Of a DNA stretch of 64,000 nucleotides, positions 51,484 through 61,526 are shown one piece after another. The notes under the pieces were generated by a model, which saw nothing but the letters and a program-made list of their open reading frames with translations, ran no database searches and was not told where the DNA came from. Origin of the DNA: Gammaproteobacteria bacterium (GTDB taxonomy: Bacteria > Pseudomonadota > Gammaproteobacteria > Nevskiales > Nevskiaceae); the NCBI GenBank assembly GCA_026398875.1, contig JAPLSB010000022.1:1-64000 (forward strand). The letters run 5' to 3'. The number at the start of each line of letters is the position of its first letter. The stretch's first letter is position 1. A program made the position numbers and the translations under genes.

Positions 51484-53451
51484 ATGACATCGAGAGCACC
51501 GTCCAACATGCTCGACCCGGCTGGACATCAACCGGCATGGATCGATGGCTGTTCGCCGCAGCCTGGACAGCTGGCACGCGTGCACCTGCGCAGCACGGCG
51601 GACATCGCTGCCGTCGAAGCCTGGGATCCGGCGCTGCTGCTGCCGGGCGCTTCGATCTACGACTGCATTCGGGCATCGGCACTGCGCAGCCCGGACAAGC
51701 CGGCGATCGTCCATCTGAAATCGGCCGAGGCCTCTGATGTACCGACGGTCATCAGTTACCGGTCGCTGCTGGCGTCGATCGAGCAGGCGGCGCGGTTGTT
51801 CAGAAGCATTGCCGGCGACACGCGCAGCAGCGTCTCGATCATCCTGCCGATGCTGCCCGAGGCACTGATCGCCGCCTGGGGTGGTGCCACGGCCGGCATC
51901 GCCAATCCGATCAATCCGTATCTGGAAACGCGGCAGATCGCGTCGATCATGAATGCCGCGAAAGCCACGGTGCTGGTGACCACCACCGGCAAGTACGGCG
52001 CCGGCGCCTGGGACCGTCTGGACGCGATCAAGGCGCTGGTACCAACGCTGCAGCGCGTGCTGATCGTGGGCAGCGATGACGCGGCCCATGATTTTTCCGC
52101 CGCCATCGCTGCGCAGCCGACCGGTCTGGATTTCGCACCACCGAGCGATCCGTTTGCCGAAGCGGTCTATCTGCCGACCGGCGGCACCACCGCAGCACCC
52201 AAGCTGGTGCGAATGAATCATCGCGGCCAGTTGCTGGCCGCCTGGATCATGGGTGCGCTGGCCGATCCGAGCAGCGACGGCGTGGTCGGCCATGCGATGC
52301 CGAACTTCCATGTCGGCGGCGGCGTGATCCTGTCGCTGCGCGCGATGCTCTATGGCCAGACGCTGCTGACGCTGACCACCGATGGCTTCCGCAGTCCGGC
52401 GGTGGTGCGCAATTTCTGGGAGATCGCTCGGCGTCATCGCGTGTCGAGCCTGATCGCGACCCCGGCCACCGCCGCCGCGATCCTCGCGCTTCCGCCGGAA
52501 GTCACGTCCGCAGGTCATTGCATCAAAAGCTTCAACGCCGGCGGCAGCACCATTCCGGTCGAACTGCTGCGCGCCTTCCACGCCCGCTATGGCATCTGGC
52601 TGCGCGAGCTGTGGGGCATGTCGGAAATCCAGGGTGCGGTATCCGGGCATCTCGACGACGGCACACAGCCGGTCGCCGGTTCGGTCGGCCGCTGCCTGCC
52701 GTGGCACCCGGTGCACGCGATCGAAGTCGATGCCAGCAACCAGCTGCTGCGCATCTGCGCACCCGGCGAGCGCGGCGTGCTGGCGATCGGCGGCCCGAAC
52801 GTCACGCCGGGCTATGTCGATGCGAGCCTCGATGGCGAGTTCTTCGTCAAGGGCATGCCGGGCAGCCTGCGCTGGGCCAATACCGGCGACCTCGGCACCG
52901 TCGATGCCAACGGCTTCATCTGGCTGTTCGGCCGCGCCAAGGACGTGATCATCCGCGGCGGTCACAACATCGATCCGATGATGATCGAGGAAGTGCTGGT
53001 CTGCCATCCCAGTGTCCAGATCGCCGCCGCAGTCGGCCGCCCTGACTCCGCGAAGGGCGAGATGCCGATCGCCTACGTGCAGTTCAAGGAAGGCCAGTCC
53101 GCCAGCCGCGACGAGCTGCTGGCGCTGTGCAAGGAGCGCGTGCAGGAGCGCGCCGCCGTGCCGGTCGATGTCATTGCGCTGCCGCAGATTCCGATGACCG
53201 CGGTCGGCAAGATCAACAAGCCGGCGCTGCGCCTGATCACGATGCGCAGCGTTGCAGTCGAAGAGGCCGAAAAGATCCTGGCAGGCTGCGGCAGCTGCGA
53301 AGTCAGCGTCGACGAATCCGGCAAGCGGCCCAGCGTGGTGATCAAGGCCCGCGTGCCAGCGGCCCGCGTCGAGGAACTGGACGGCAAGCTCAGAAACCGC
53401 TTCCGCGATTACGAGTTCCTGACCGTGATCGAATTGAAAGCCGCCGGCTGA
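51484..53451 (+). CDS. AMP-forming acyl-CoA synthetase 2
   Basis: A 655-residue ANL-superfamily ligase from the ATG at 51484. The P-loop is LPTGGTTAAPKLVRMNH, with the A5-like WGMSEIQGAV, ANTGDLGTVDANGFIWL and the C-terminal catalytic lysine in TAVGKINKPALR. The C-terminus extends about 80 residues past the usual end. It likely activates a fatty or cyclic acid. An aldehyde dehydrogenase gene follows after 85 bp on the same strand, so aldehyde oxidation then CoA activation is a plausible sequence. Confidence 0.9.
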   Translation: MTSRAPSNMLDPAGHQPAWIDGCSPQPGQLARVHLRSTADIAAVEAWDPALLLPGASIYDCIRASALRSPDKPAIVHLKSAEASDVPTVISYRSLLASIEQAARLFRSIAGDTRSSVSIILPMLPEALIAAWGGATAGIANPINPYLETRQIASIMNAAKATVLVTTTGKYGAGAWDRLDAIKALVPTLQRVLIVGSDDAAHDFSAAIAAQPTGLDFAPPSDPFAEAVYLPTGGTTAAPKLVRMNHRGQLLAAWIMGALADPSSDGVVGHAMPNFHVGGGVILSLRAMLYGQTLLTLTTDGFRSPAVVRNFWEIARRHRVSSLIATPATAAAILALPPEVTSAGHCIKSFNAGGSTIPVELLRAFHARYGIWLRELWGMSEIQGAVSGHLDDGTQPVAGSVGRCLPWHPVHAIEVDASNQLLRICAPGERGVLAIGGPNVTPGYVDASLDGEFFVKGMPGSLRWANTGDLGTVDANGFIWLFGRAKDVIIRGGHNIDPMMIEEVLVCHPSVQIAAAVGRPDSAKGEMPIAYVQFKEGQSASRDELLALCKERVQERAAVPVDVIALPQIPMTAVGKINKPALRLITMRSVAVEEAEKILAGCGSCEVSVDESGKRPSVVIKARVPAARVEELDGKLRNRFRDYEFLTVIELKAAG

Positions 53452-53536
53452 GGCGCAGCAACGCCGGCTGCCGCACCAACGGCGGCCGGCAGCATTGCTA
53501 GGATTCGGGCCGAACCCTCTACACCCGGAATCCGCA

Positions 53537-54988
53537 ATGCCCCTGAACCTGCTTGACCCCACCCTGTTGCGCGCGCAGTGCTACGTCGGCGGTCAGTGGG
53601 TCGACGGCAGCGACACGATCGAGGTCCGCAATCCGGCCACCGGGGTCGTCGTCGGCACGGTGCCCAAGCTCGGCGCGGAGCAGACTCGCACTGCGATCGA
53701 AGCCGCCAACGCCGCGTGGCCGGCCTGGCGCGGGAAGACCGCCAAGGAGCGCGCCAACCTGCTGCGAACCTGGTTCAACCTGATGCTCGCCAATCAGGAA
53801 GATCTGGCGCAGATCATGACCGCTGAACAGGGCAAGCCGCTGGCTGAATCGCGGACCGAGATCGCCTACGCGGCCTCGTTCATCGAATGGTTCGCCGAAG
53901 AAGGCAAGCGCATCGCCGGTGACGTGATTCCAGCACCGCAGACCACGCAGCGGCTGATCGTCACGCGCGAACCGATCGGCGTCTGTGCCGCGATCACGCC
54001 GTGGAACTTCCCGGCCGCGATGATCACCCGCAAGGCTGGCGCGGCACTCGCCGCCGGCTGCACGATGGTGATCAAGCCGGCCTCGCAGACGCCGCTGTCC
54101 GCACTCGCGCTGATGGCGCTCGCCGAGCGGGCCGGCATTCCGGCCGGCGTGCTCAGCGCGATCACCGGTGCGGCCGGCGATGTCGGCACCGAACTGGCGA
54201 CGCATCCGCTGGTGCGCAAGCTGACGTTCACCGGCTCGACCGAAGTCGGCCGCATCCTGATGGGCCAGACCGCCGCGACGATCAAGAAGGTGTCGATGGA
54301 GCTGGGCGGCAACGCGCCATTCATCGTCTTCGACGATGCCGATCTCGATGCCGCCGTCGAAGGTGCGCTGCTGTCGAAGTACCGCAACGCCGGCCAGACC
54401 TGCGTCTGCTCGAACCGCATCTACGTGCAGGCCGGCGTCTACGAAGCGTTCGCCACGAAGTTCGTCGCCGCCGTCGAAAAGCTCACCGTCGGCGATGGCA
54501 GCGCCGACGGCGTGAAGATCGGACCGCTGATCGACAGCAAGGCGGTGGCCAAGATCGAGGAGCACATCCACGATGCGCTGGCCAAGGGCGGCCATCTGCT
54601 TACCGGCGGCAAGCGCCATGCGCTGGGCGGCAACTTTTTCGAACCGACCATCGTCGCCAACGCCACGGCCGACATGCTGGTGGCCAAGGAAGAAACCTTC
54701 GGTCCGCTGGCGCCACTGTTCCGCTTCGAAACCGAAGCCGAGGTCATCGCGATGGCCAACGACACCGAATTCGGCCTCGCCAGCTACTTCTACTCGCGCG
54801 ACATCGGCCGCGTCTGGCGCGTATCGGGCGCTCTGGAATACGGCATGGTCGGCGTCAATACCGGCCTGATTTCCAACGAGGTCGCACCATTCGGCGGCGT
54901 CAAGCAATCCGGCATCGGCCGCGAAGGCTCGAAGCTCGGCATCGAGGACTATCTGGTCGTCAAGTACACCTGCATGGCCGGGATCTGA
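53537..54988 (+). CDS. NAD(P)-dependent aldehyde dehydrogenase (succinate-semialdehyde-type)
   Basis: A 483-residue enzyme from the ATG at 53537, with the GabD-like pattern. The general-base Glu lies in MELGGNAPFIVF, the catalytic Cys in GQTCVCSNRIYVQ, the Rossmann region in FTGSTEVGRILM, and the C-terminal KQSGIGREGSKLGIEDYL is present. It oxidises an aldehyde to the acid. The upstream ligase at 51484 on the same strand suggests that the acid is then activated. Substrate preference cannot be set from the sequence; succinate semialdehyde is the nearest named class. Confidence 0.9.
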   Translation: MPLNLLDPTLLRAQCYVGGQWVDGSDTIEVRNPATGVVVGTVPKLGAEQTRTAIEAANAAWPAWRGKTAKERANLLRTWFNLMLANQEDLAQIMTAEQGKPLAESRTEIAYAASFIEWFAEEGKRIAGDVIPAPQTTQRLIVTREPIGVCAAITPWNFPAAMITRKAGAALAAGCTMVIKPASQTPLSALALMALAERAGIPAGVLSAITGAAGDVGTELATHPLVRKLTFTGSTEVGRILMGQTAATIKKVSMELGGNAPFIVFDDADLDAAVEGALLSKYRNAGQTCVCSNRIYVQAGVYEAFATKFVAAVEKLTVGDGSADGVKIGPLIDSKAVAKIEEHIHDALAKGGHLLTGGKRHALGGNFFEPTIVANATADMLVAKEETFGPLAPLFRFETEAEVIAMANDTEFGLASYFYSRDIGRVWRVSGALEYGMVGVNTGLISNEVAPFGGVKQSGIGREGSKLGIEDYLVVKYTCMAGI

Positions 54989-55144
54989 GCAACAGCGGTT
55001 CGCGGTGCGTTCCGGTAGCGACCGGCGCAGGGCCGGCCCGCTGGTCGCTTTTTGCCCCTATGCCGACAGTTGGTGTCGTTCTCATACTCGGCACGGCGGC
55101 GGGCGCGGGTAGCGGATCGTCGCGCCGCGATGGAGGGATACGCG

Positions 55145-56398
55145 ATGCCAAGCAGAAATATTCGGGCCAAGTCGTCGGTAACGATCGGTCTGGTCATGTC
55201 CGTCCTGCTCGGCCTGCCACTGCCTGCGCGGGCCGGCCCGTCATTCACGGTCAACACGACCACTGAAGGCTCGCAGACGGCAGCGGACATCGTCGCAGTC
55301 GGCGCCAATGGTTTCGTCGTGGTCTGGCAAGGCCCGGATGACGATGGCAGCGGCATCTTCGCGCGCCGCTTCGCGCTCGATGGCTCGCCGATCGGTGACG
55401 AGTTCGCCGTCAACACGGTGACCGAAGGCAACCAGACTTCGCCGCGGATCGCCGCAGACGGCAATGGTCGCTACGTGATCAGCTTTACCTCCACCGCCGG
55501 CAATGGTGCGCGGCGCCAGCTGGCTCGCCGTTACTCGGCCTCCGGTGTCGCCATCGACGCCAAGCCGGTGACGGTGCCGATCAGCTTCATCGATGCGACG
55601 CTGGGCGTCGGACCCGACGGCAGCGCCGCATTCGTCGGCTACGGAACGAATGCGCCAGTCAACGATACGGTACCGATCCGCATGCGCCGGTTCAGCTTCG
55701 ACGGCGCGGCGCTTGGCCCGGAAGTCACGGTGGGCCTCGGGTCAACGCTGAACGGCAGCAGCACGGCCATCTGCTTCCACGCCGACAACAGCTTCGCCAT
55801 CAGCTACAGCGCGCCGGCGAATGCGGCGTTCGAGTACGGCGCTCAATTGCAGCGCTTCAGCGCGTCCGGCGGCACGGTCAGTCAAACCCGATTCGGCGTC
55901 GCGCCACAGGATCCAATCAGCGGCCACAGCCTCGCCTGTCTCGAGAACGGCGGTTATGCAGCAACGTTCTCAGATCTGTTCGAAGGCAATCTGAATCTGG
56001 CGTCCACCTATGTGCAGGCCTTCGATGCCGGCGGCAGCCCGATCGGCGAACTCCGCGAGATCAGCGATACCGCGACGCCACGCGGCGACAACGGCAGCGC
56101 GCCCGACATCGCGGCGATCCCGGGCGGCGGCTTCGAGGTGATCTGGAACCGCTATCTGGTGCTCGAAGGCGACGGCGAGAATCCTGAGGTCTTCGAGTTC
56201 CAGATCCAGGGGCAGCGCTTCACGGCCAATGGCATGCCGAGCACGGCGCGCCTGCGCATCGACCAGGCGCCGTTCCCGCTGGCGCGCGCCCGCTTTCCGG
56301 CCGTTGCCGTCGGCAGCCTGAAGCGCTTCGGCGTGTGGCGGTCCAGCATCGGCCCTGATCGAACGCCCACCGACATCATCGGCCGCACCCTGCCCTAG
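55145..56398 (+). CDS. Secreted beta-rich repeat protein of unknown function
   Basis: A 417-residue protein from the ATG at 55145 with GGAGG 8 bases upstream. The signal peptide is about residues 1-30 (LLGLPLPARAGPS). About seven repeats resembling VVVWQGPDDDGSGIFARRF suggest a beta-propeller or WD/Asp-box-like fold. No enzyme motif was recognised. It is a stand-alone gene, convergent with the epoxide hydrolase 21 bp away. It could be cell-surface or periplasmic. Confidence 0.75.
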   Translation: MPSRNIRAKSSVTIGLVMSVLLGLPLPARAGPSFTVNTTTEGSQTAADIVAVGANGFVVVWQGPDDDGSGIFARRFALDGSPIGDEFAVNTVTEGNQTSPRIAADGNGRYVISFTSTAGNGARRQLARRYSASGVAIDAKPVTVPISFIDATLGVGPDGSAAFVGYGTNAPVNDTVPIRMRRFSFDGAALGPEVTVGLGSTLNGSSTAICFHADNSFAISYSAPANAAFEYGAQLQRFSASGGTVSQTRFGVAPQDPISGHSLACLENGGYAATFSDLFEGNLNLASTYVQAFDAGGSPIGELREISDTATPRGDNGSAPDIAAIPGGGFEVIWNRYLVLEGDGENPEVFEFQIQGQRFTANGMPSTARLRIDQAPFPLARARFPAVAVGSLKRFGVWRSSIGPDRTPTDIIGRTLP

Positions 56399-56419
56399 CG
56401 TGGTGCCGCCGGCGTTGGC

Positions 56420-57460
56420 TCAGTTCAGGCCGGCAAGAAAGCGCAGCAGTTCGGCATTGGTTGCATCCGGCCGCTCCTGCTGGATCCAGTGCCCGCAGCC
56501 ATCGAAGATCACCGTGCCGCGCCAGTCGGTGGCGCGTTCGCCGATCCGCGCGATCGCCTCCTGACCCCAGCCGGTGGCCACGTCGAATTCGCCGCCGATG
56601 AACATCGCCGGCACCGTCAGTGGCTGGTCGGCGTGGGCTTCGAGATCGGCCCAGCTGTCGCTCATGTTGCGGTAGTAGGCCAGCGGGCCGAAGAAGCCGG
56701 AGCGCTCGAATTCATTGGCGAAGACATCGAGATCGGCATCGGTGAACCAGTCCGGCATCGGCGACGGTGCCGGCAGGAAGCGATCGCGCATCTGCCCGCC
56801 ATCGGCGATCGTGATCGCGCTGCCGCGGATCAACGTCAGCTGATCCATCTTCGCGAAATCCGGCAGCAGCGCCTGCAGCGGCGCACCGGACAGTGACCAC
56901 ACGGCGCCCTGCAGCCAGCCGCGGACATCGGCTTCGATCTCGGTGATCACCGAGGCCATCGCGCCGAAATGATCCTGGTAGAAGGTCTGGCCGGGGCCGG
57001 CCAGTTCGGCGTGCAGCTCGCCCGGATGCCGTTCGCCGAACGGGCTGCCCGGCAGTGCCACGAGGCCGCGCCCCGAGAACGGCACCGACATGCCGATGAC
57101 ACCGCGAAACACATCCGGCCGCAGCCAGGCAGCGGTCCAGGCGACCGGCGCACCCCAGTCATGGCCCACGATCACGGCACGGGTTTCGCCCAGCGCATGA
57201 ACCACGCCGACGACGTCGTCGACCAGCTTGTGGATGCGGTAGTCCTCGACCCGGACGAACTTCGACGAACGCCCGTAGCCGCGCTGGTCGATCGCCACGG
57301 CGCGGTAGCCCGCGGCGGCCAGTGCCGTCAGCTGATGCCGCCACGAATACCAGGACTCCGGGAAGCCGTGCACCAGCAGCACCAGCGGACCGCTGCCTTC
57401 GCTGACCGCATGGATGCGGGCGCCGTTGACGGACAGCAGCTGATGTTGACGCTGGGACAT
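56420..57460 (-). CDS. Alpha/beta-hydrolase, epoxide hydrolase-like
   Basis: A 346-residue alpha/beta hydrolase. Oxyanion-hole HGFPESWYSWRHQL, nucleophile Asp in IVGHDWGAPVAW, and the C-terminal catalytic His in CGHWIQQERP are the hallmarks of soluble epoxide hydrolases. Two Tyr from the cap domain that open the epoxide are plausible in the YRNMSDSW region. It opens epoxides to diols; the HGFPES and HDWG motifs make this more likely than dehalogenation or C-C hydrolysis. A nearby partner in the window has not been found. Confidence 0.9.
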   Translation of the reverse strand: MSQRQHQLLSVNGARIHAVSEGSGPLVLLVHGFPESWYSWRHQLTALAAAGYRAVAIDQRGYGRSSKFVRVEDYRIHKLVDDVVGVVHALGETRAVIVGHDWGAPVAWTAAWLRPDVFRGVIGMSVPFSGRGLVALPGSPFGERHPGELHAELAGPGQTFYQDHFGAMASVITEIEADVRGWLQGAVWSLSGAPLQALLPDFAKMDQLTLIRGSAITIADGGQMRDRFLPAPSPMPDWFTDADLDVFANEFERSGFFGPLAYYRNMSDSWADLEAHADQPLTVPAMFIGGEFDVATGWGQEAIARIGERATDWRGTVIFDGCGHWIQQERPDATNAELLRFLAGLN

Positions 57461-57710
57461 GCGGGACCTCGTGGTGGGGGATCAACCGTGCATCACGGCA
57501 TCGGCCGGCGACGGTGGCGCAAATCATGCCCGACAACGCTCAATCGTATGGAGGCGTATTTCTTTTCGGCTGTGTGGCCCAGCGAACATACATGCCGATA
57601 CCCGCAAGCCCAGACTGCCATCGCGGCAAGGTGCAAGGAGACGCGGCGAGCAACCTGCGAACAAGCGGTGCCGCCGCGGTTTGCAGCACGTTCAGCCAGA
57701 GGGGAATGAC

Positions 57711-58007
57711 GTGACGACGGCGCGAGACGACAGCGAAGAACTCGACATGCTCGATGCCATGCTGGCCCGCTTCGAAGGACCGCCGACGTTCGGGATCTCG
57801 GCGCAAGGTCGGGCTGTCTACGCCGATCGCTCGCCGTACCAGCCGACGCGCAACCCGGCAGAGCTGCTGCGGCTGATCGACCGCTACATTGCCCGGCTGA
57901 TCCGCATGGACGATGGCAGCTGGGCCGCCATCGGTCCTGCGGGCCGCGCGACCGTTGCGCCCAGCCTGCCGATCGCCGTCTGTCGTGCCGTGCTGGAGTT
58001 CCGCTGA
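57711..58007 (+). CDS. Hypothetical 98-residue protein
   Basis: Starts at GTG 57711 with GAGGGG 9 bases upstream; a longer reading from 57459 has no ribosome binding site. The protein has a Pro/Asp-containing middle and no signal peptide, membrane helix or recognised domain. It carries two helical stretches, MLDAMLARFEG and AELLRLIDRYIARLI. It ends 8 bp before the stop of the convergent acyl-CoA ligase. Function unknown; reality as a gene is moderately supported by start context and coding-like composition. Confidence 0.5.
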   Translation: MTTARDDSEELDMLDAMLARFEGPPTFGISAQGRAVYADRSPYQPTRNPAELLRLIDRYIARLIRMDDGSWAAIGPAGRATVAPSLPIAVCRAVLEFR

Positions 58008-58015
58008 CGTCGCGC

Positions 58016-59710
58016 TCAGCTGCCGGCAAGCTCTTTCAGCATCGCTTCGCGAATCTGGAATTTCTGGATCTTGCCGGTCACCGTCATCGGGAAGCCATCG
58101 ACGAAGCGGATGTGGCGCGGAATCTTGTAGTGCGCGATCTGCCCGCGGCAGTAGCTGCGGATGTCGTCGTCAGCCAGGCAGGTTCCGGGGCGCAGGATGA
58201 TCCAGGCACAGAGTTCCTCGCCGAACTTGACGTCCGGCACGCCGACCACCTGCACATCGGCAATCGCCGGATGGCGATAGAGGAACTCCTCGATCTCGCG
58301 CGGGTAGATGTTCTCGCCGCCGCGAATGACCATGTCCTTGATGCGGCCGACGATCCGGCAGTAGCCGGCCTCGTCGAGCGTGGCCAGATCACCGGTGTGC
58401 ATCCAGCCGGCGCTGTCGATCGCTTCGCGAGTCTTCGCCTCATCGCCCCAGTAGCCGAGCATCACCGGGTAGCCGCGCGTGCACAGCTCGCCGGTTTCGC
58501 CACGCGCCACGATGTGCCCCTGCCCGTCGACGATCTTGACCTCGACGTGCGGATGAATGCGGCCGACGGTGCCGACGCGGCAATCGACCGGATCATCGAC
58601 CGCGGTCTGGAAGCTGACCGGCGAGGTCTCGGTCATGCCGTAGGCGATGGTCACGCCGCCGATGTTCATGCGGCTCATCACCGCCCGCATCACTTCGACC
58701 GGACAGGGACTGCCGGCCATGATCCCGGTGCGCAATGAAGACAGGTCGAACTCGGCGAAGCGCGGATGGTCGAGCTGGGCGATGAACATCGTCGGTACGC
58801 CGTACAGCGCCGTGCAGCGCTCGCTGGCCACGGCCTGCAAGGTCGCCAGCGGGTCGAAGGCCTCGCCCGGATAGACCATCGCCGCCCCGTGGGTCAGCGC
58901 GCCGAGATTGCCCATCACCATGCCGAAGCAGTGGTACAGCGGTACCGGGATGCAGACCTTGTCGCCGGGCACCAGATGGATGCCTTCACCGACGAAGTAA
59001 CCATTGTTCAGGATGTTGTGGTGCGACAGCGTCGCGCCTTTCGGATTGCCGGTGGTGCCGGAAGTGAACTGGATGTTCACCGGATCATCGAATTGCAGGC
59101 GCTCGCCCAGTGCCTGCAGCGCCTGCCGTTCGGCATCCGATGGGGCAACCAGCAGATCGTCGAAATTCAGCATGCCGGGTGTGGCGTCGCTGCCGAGGCG
59201 AATCACCATCTGCAGCGCCGGCAGGCGCGCCGCCGTCAGCGCGCCGGGCGAACTATCGCGAAGCTCGGGTGCCAGTTCGGCCAGCATCGCCAGATAGTCA
59301 CTGCTCTTGAACTGGCTGGCGCTGACCAGCGCCCTGCAGCCGACCCTGTTCAGCGCGTATTCGAGCTCGCTGAGGCGATACGCCGGGTTGATGTTGACCA
59401 GCACCAGCCCGGCCTTGGCGGTGGCGAACTGCAGCAAGGTCCACTCGATGCGATTAGGGCTCCAGATGCCGACCCGGTCGCCATTGACCAGGCCGAGCCG
59501 CAGCAGGCCGCAGGCCAGCCGGTCCACCTGCTCGCGCAGGTCCGCATAGCGCAGGCGCCGCTGCTGGCCGAGATCGATCACCGCCTCGCGGTCGCCATGC
59601 CGCGCACAGATGGCGTCGAAGTGGCGGCCGATGGTGTCGCCGATCAGCGGCACGCCGGAAGCGCCGTGGACGTAGCTGGACGCCACGGACGTGGATGCAG
59701 GGTTGATCAA
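58016..59710 (-). CDS. AMP-forming fatty-acyl-CoA synthetase 3
   Basis: About 564 residues from TTG 59710, chosen because GGAG lies 8 bases upstream and the length matches the AMP-binding PRK08315-like family; no ATG is as well placed. Motifs: P-loop [48 protein letters not shown] and the C-terminal lysine region [14 protein letters not shown]. It activates medium/long-chain acids. It is the third ligase in the window. It is not near a dehydrogenase, so substrate assignment is open. Confidence 0.9.
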   Translation of the reverse strand: MINPASTSVASSYVHGASGVPLIGDTIGRHFDAICARHGDREAVIDLGQQRRLRYADLREQVDRLACGLLRLGLVNGDRVGIWSPNRIEWTLLQFATAKAGLVLVNINPAYRLSELEYALNRVGCRALVSASQFKSSDYLAMLAELAPELRDSSPGALTAARLPALQMVIRLGSDATPGMLNFDDLLVAPSDAERQALQALGERLQFDDPVNIQFTSGTTGNPKGATLSHHNILNNGYFVGEGIHLVPGDKVCIPVPLYHCFGMVMGNLGALTHGAAMVYPGEAFDPLATLQAVASERCTALYGVPTMFIAQLDHPRFAEFDLSSLRTGIMAGSPCPVEVMRAVMSRMNIGGVTIAYGMTETSPVSFQTAVDDPVDCRVGTVGRIHPHVEVKIVDGQGHIVARGETGELCTRGYPVMLGYWGDEAKTREAIDSAGWMHTGDLATLDEAGYCRIVGRIKDMVIRGGENIYPREIEEFLYRHPAIADVQVVGVPDVKFGEELCAWIILRPGTCLADDDIRSYCRGQIAHYKIPRHIRFVDGFPMTVTGKIQKFQIREAMLKELAGS

Positions 59711-59797
59711 CGCAGCTTCTCCTCGACGCGCCGTCCAGCGGCTGTGCAGGCCTTCTGCGCGGACACTACAAACCGGCCCGCGCGGGCCTGTCACCTT

Positions 59798-60556
59798 TTA
59801 GCCGGAACCGGTACCACGCGGAAGCAGGGGCCACGCCTGCATCGCGCGGATCCCTCGAACGAGGGTGAAAGCGGGCGGTTCGATCGACCGCCAAACGTGC
59901 ATCCCGCTGGCATGGCGCCGATGCGGGACGCACAGCGGCGGACAGCGATAGCCGTCGCTGGCGAGTGCATCGAGCATGTTGCCGACGAACAGGTCGCGAC
60001 CCTGCTGATCCATCGCCGCGAGCTGATCGGCGTTCTGCTTGCGGAACTGCGACTTCATCGGCTCCGGAAGATCGCGCACCACGTAATCGAGATAGCAGGC
60101 CACCTGCCGCGCCGATGCGCCCTGTGGACCGCTCGCCTTGCAGGCGATCACAAGGGCGTAAGCGGCGTCGAGACAGATGGCGCGGCGCTCGTTGCGCAGC
60201 ACTGCGCAATCGGTCGAGCAATCCTTGATCGCGGCCTCGATCTGCACATCGCTGCGGCCTCGCGCGCGCTCGCGCTCGATCACGCAGCCGGTCGATAGCG
60301 GTCCGTAGTTCGCGCATTGCGTGCGGCAGGACTCCCGCCGTGACGAAAAGAACTCCGGACAGTCGCAGGCGCATTCGGCGGCGGCCGGCGCATCGGCGGC
60401 AATCGCTGAAGCGCTTGGCGAGAGCATCGCGAGCAGCATCGCGCCGATGGCGAGGCTGCGAAACAGGCCAACCAGCCTGCGCAGCCGGCCGGCGGCGGCC
60501 CATGGACTGCGCGGCCGACGTTGCGTGATCAGATCGTCGACTCCCGTCGCGCTCAC
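59798..60556 (-). CDS. Exported Cys-rich protein of unknown function
   Basis: About 252 residues from GTG 60556, which overlaps the upstream gene stop by four bases (GTGA). A long Arg-rich N-region precedes a hydrophobic stretch (SLAIGAMLLAMLSPSASA) that reads as a signal peptide. The mature part has about ten Cys in spaced pairs (AECACDCPEFF, SCRTQCANYG, DCSTDCAVLR), suggesting disulfides in the periplasm. No family was recognised. It is the last of four genes joined by 4-base overlaps, all apparently exported. Confidence 0.65.
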   Translation of the reverse strand: MSATGVDDLITQRRPRSPWAAAGRLRRLVGLFRSLAIGAMLLAMLSPSASAIAADAPAAAECACDCPEFFSSRRESCRTQCANYGPLSTGCVIERERARGRSDVQIEAAIKDCSTDCAVLRNERRAICLDAAYALVIACKASGPQGASARQVACYLDYVVRDLPEPMKSQFRKQNADQLAAMDQQGRDLFVGNMLDALASDGYRCPPLCVPHRRHASGMHVWRSIEPPAFTLVRGIRAMQAWPLLPRGTGSG

Positions 60557-61062
60557 TTGCGCTTCCTCAGCTCGATCGCCGCCAGCCCGCGCAGCGAGAG
60601 GCCAAGTGGCGGGCAATCGATGATCCGTTCGGCGATGCAGGTCTGACCCTTGATCTGCACCTTCAGATCCGGGCAGGTCACGCCATGGATCAGGTCCGGC
60701 GGCGTGCGCTGCTGCTGGCCCGGCGCGAGGTCCGAAAGCGCGATCGGAAAATGCGCCTGTAGCGTCTCGCCAGTCGAAGCCTTCATCACCGCGAAGCTGG
60801 ACATGAAGGTCGACAGCGCGACCGCGCCCCGATTGCCGACTTCAAAGCTCAGCTGACAACCGTCCTCGCGCTGGCCGTTGGCGTCCTCGGCATCGGTCGA
60901 GGCTGTACCGATGGCGACGATGTCGACGCCGCCGCCAGCGGCAGCGGCGACAACCGGTATCGAGCAGAAACAGGCCGCAGCAACGGCGAGCAGCCCCTTC
61001 ACGACGGGGATCGCAACACTCGGTCTCATCATTCGGCTCCTGACGCATCCGTAAGCATTCAT
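60553..61062 (-). CDS. Exported protein of unknown function
   Basis: A 169-residue protein; the ATG at 61062 overlaps the upstream gene by four bases. A hydrophobic N-terminal segment (VVKGLLAVAAACFCSIPVVAAA) is a likely signal peptide. The mature part contains a beta-rich CARDB-like stretch (CQLSFEVGNRGAVALSTF) and four Cys. No catalytic motif was seen. In-frame ATGs at 61032 and 61029 are alternative starts. It belongs to the four-gene overlapping chain. Confidence 0.65.
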   Translation of the reverse strand: MNAYGCVRSRMMRPSVAIPVVKGLLAVAAACFCSIPVVAAAAGGGVDIVAIGTASTDAEDANGQREDGCQLSFEVGNRGAVALSTFMSSFAVMKASTGETLQAHFPIALSDLAPGQQQRTPPDLIHGVTCPDLKVQIKGQTCIAERIIDCPPLGLSLRGLAAIELRKRK

Positions 61063-61526
61063 CTCCGCGGCTCGGGCTGGGCCTCGACGCGGTAGCGCAG
61101 TTCGCCGCGAGCGCCAAGGAGCACGCCTGCTGCCAGTGCCGCGCCCGGCGAGCGATGCAGATGCAGCACCAGCGGATCGGCTTCATCGGCCGACACCGGC
61201 AGCACGGCGAGCAAGCTGTCGCCGCTCTGCATCGCCACGGCGTGCTGGCCACGGGCACCGACCCATTCGCAAGGGGCCTCGAGCGGCTGCGGGCAGATCG
61301 CCCGGCCAGCCGCCCAGTCCACCGCCAGCGCCCCGTCCGGCCCGGTGTCGACATGCAAGCTCAGCAGCTCCGCACCGGCCCGCGTGCGGAGCCGCGGATC
61401 GACACGGGTCACGGTCCAGTCGCCCTGCCAGGCCGTGCCGGAACCCAAGGGCGCGGCCGCCGCGGACAGCGCGACAATCAGCAGCGCGCCGCAGGCGGCC
61501 CGGCCCACGTTGCGAAAACGCCTCAT
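61059..61526 (-). CDS. Exported protein of unknown function
   Basis: A 155-residue protein with a signal peptide (MRRFRNVGRAACGALLIVALSA, cleavage near AAAA) and a beta-rich mature domain. It contains two Cys (AICPQPLEAPCEWVG) that could form a disulfide. The ATG at 61526 overlaps the stop of the large Ig-like protein by four bases, so translation is coupled. No family was recognised. Confidence 0.65.
   Translation of the reverse strand: MRRFRNVGRAACGALLIVALSAAAAPLGSGTAWQGDWTVTRVDPRLRTRAGAELLSLHVDTGPDGALAVDWAAGRAICPQPLEAPCEWVGARGQHAVAMQSGDSLLAVLPVSADEADPLVLHLHRSPGAALAAGVLLGARGELRYRVEAQPEPRR

Noticed and set aside
51221-51682. Possible small gene in the receptor/ligase gap
   Set aside because: Composition is not coding-like, it overlaps the ligase N-terminus and has no start context.
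51325-53562. 745-residue open frame opposite acyl-CoA ligase 2
   Set aside because: The ligase has clear catalytic motifs; the opposite frame is low-complexity and has no ribosome binding site.
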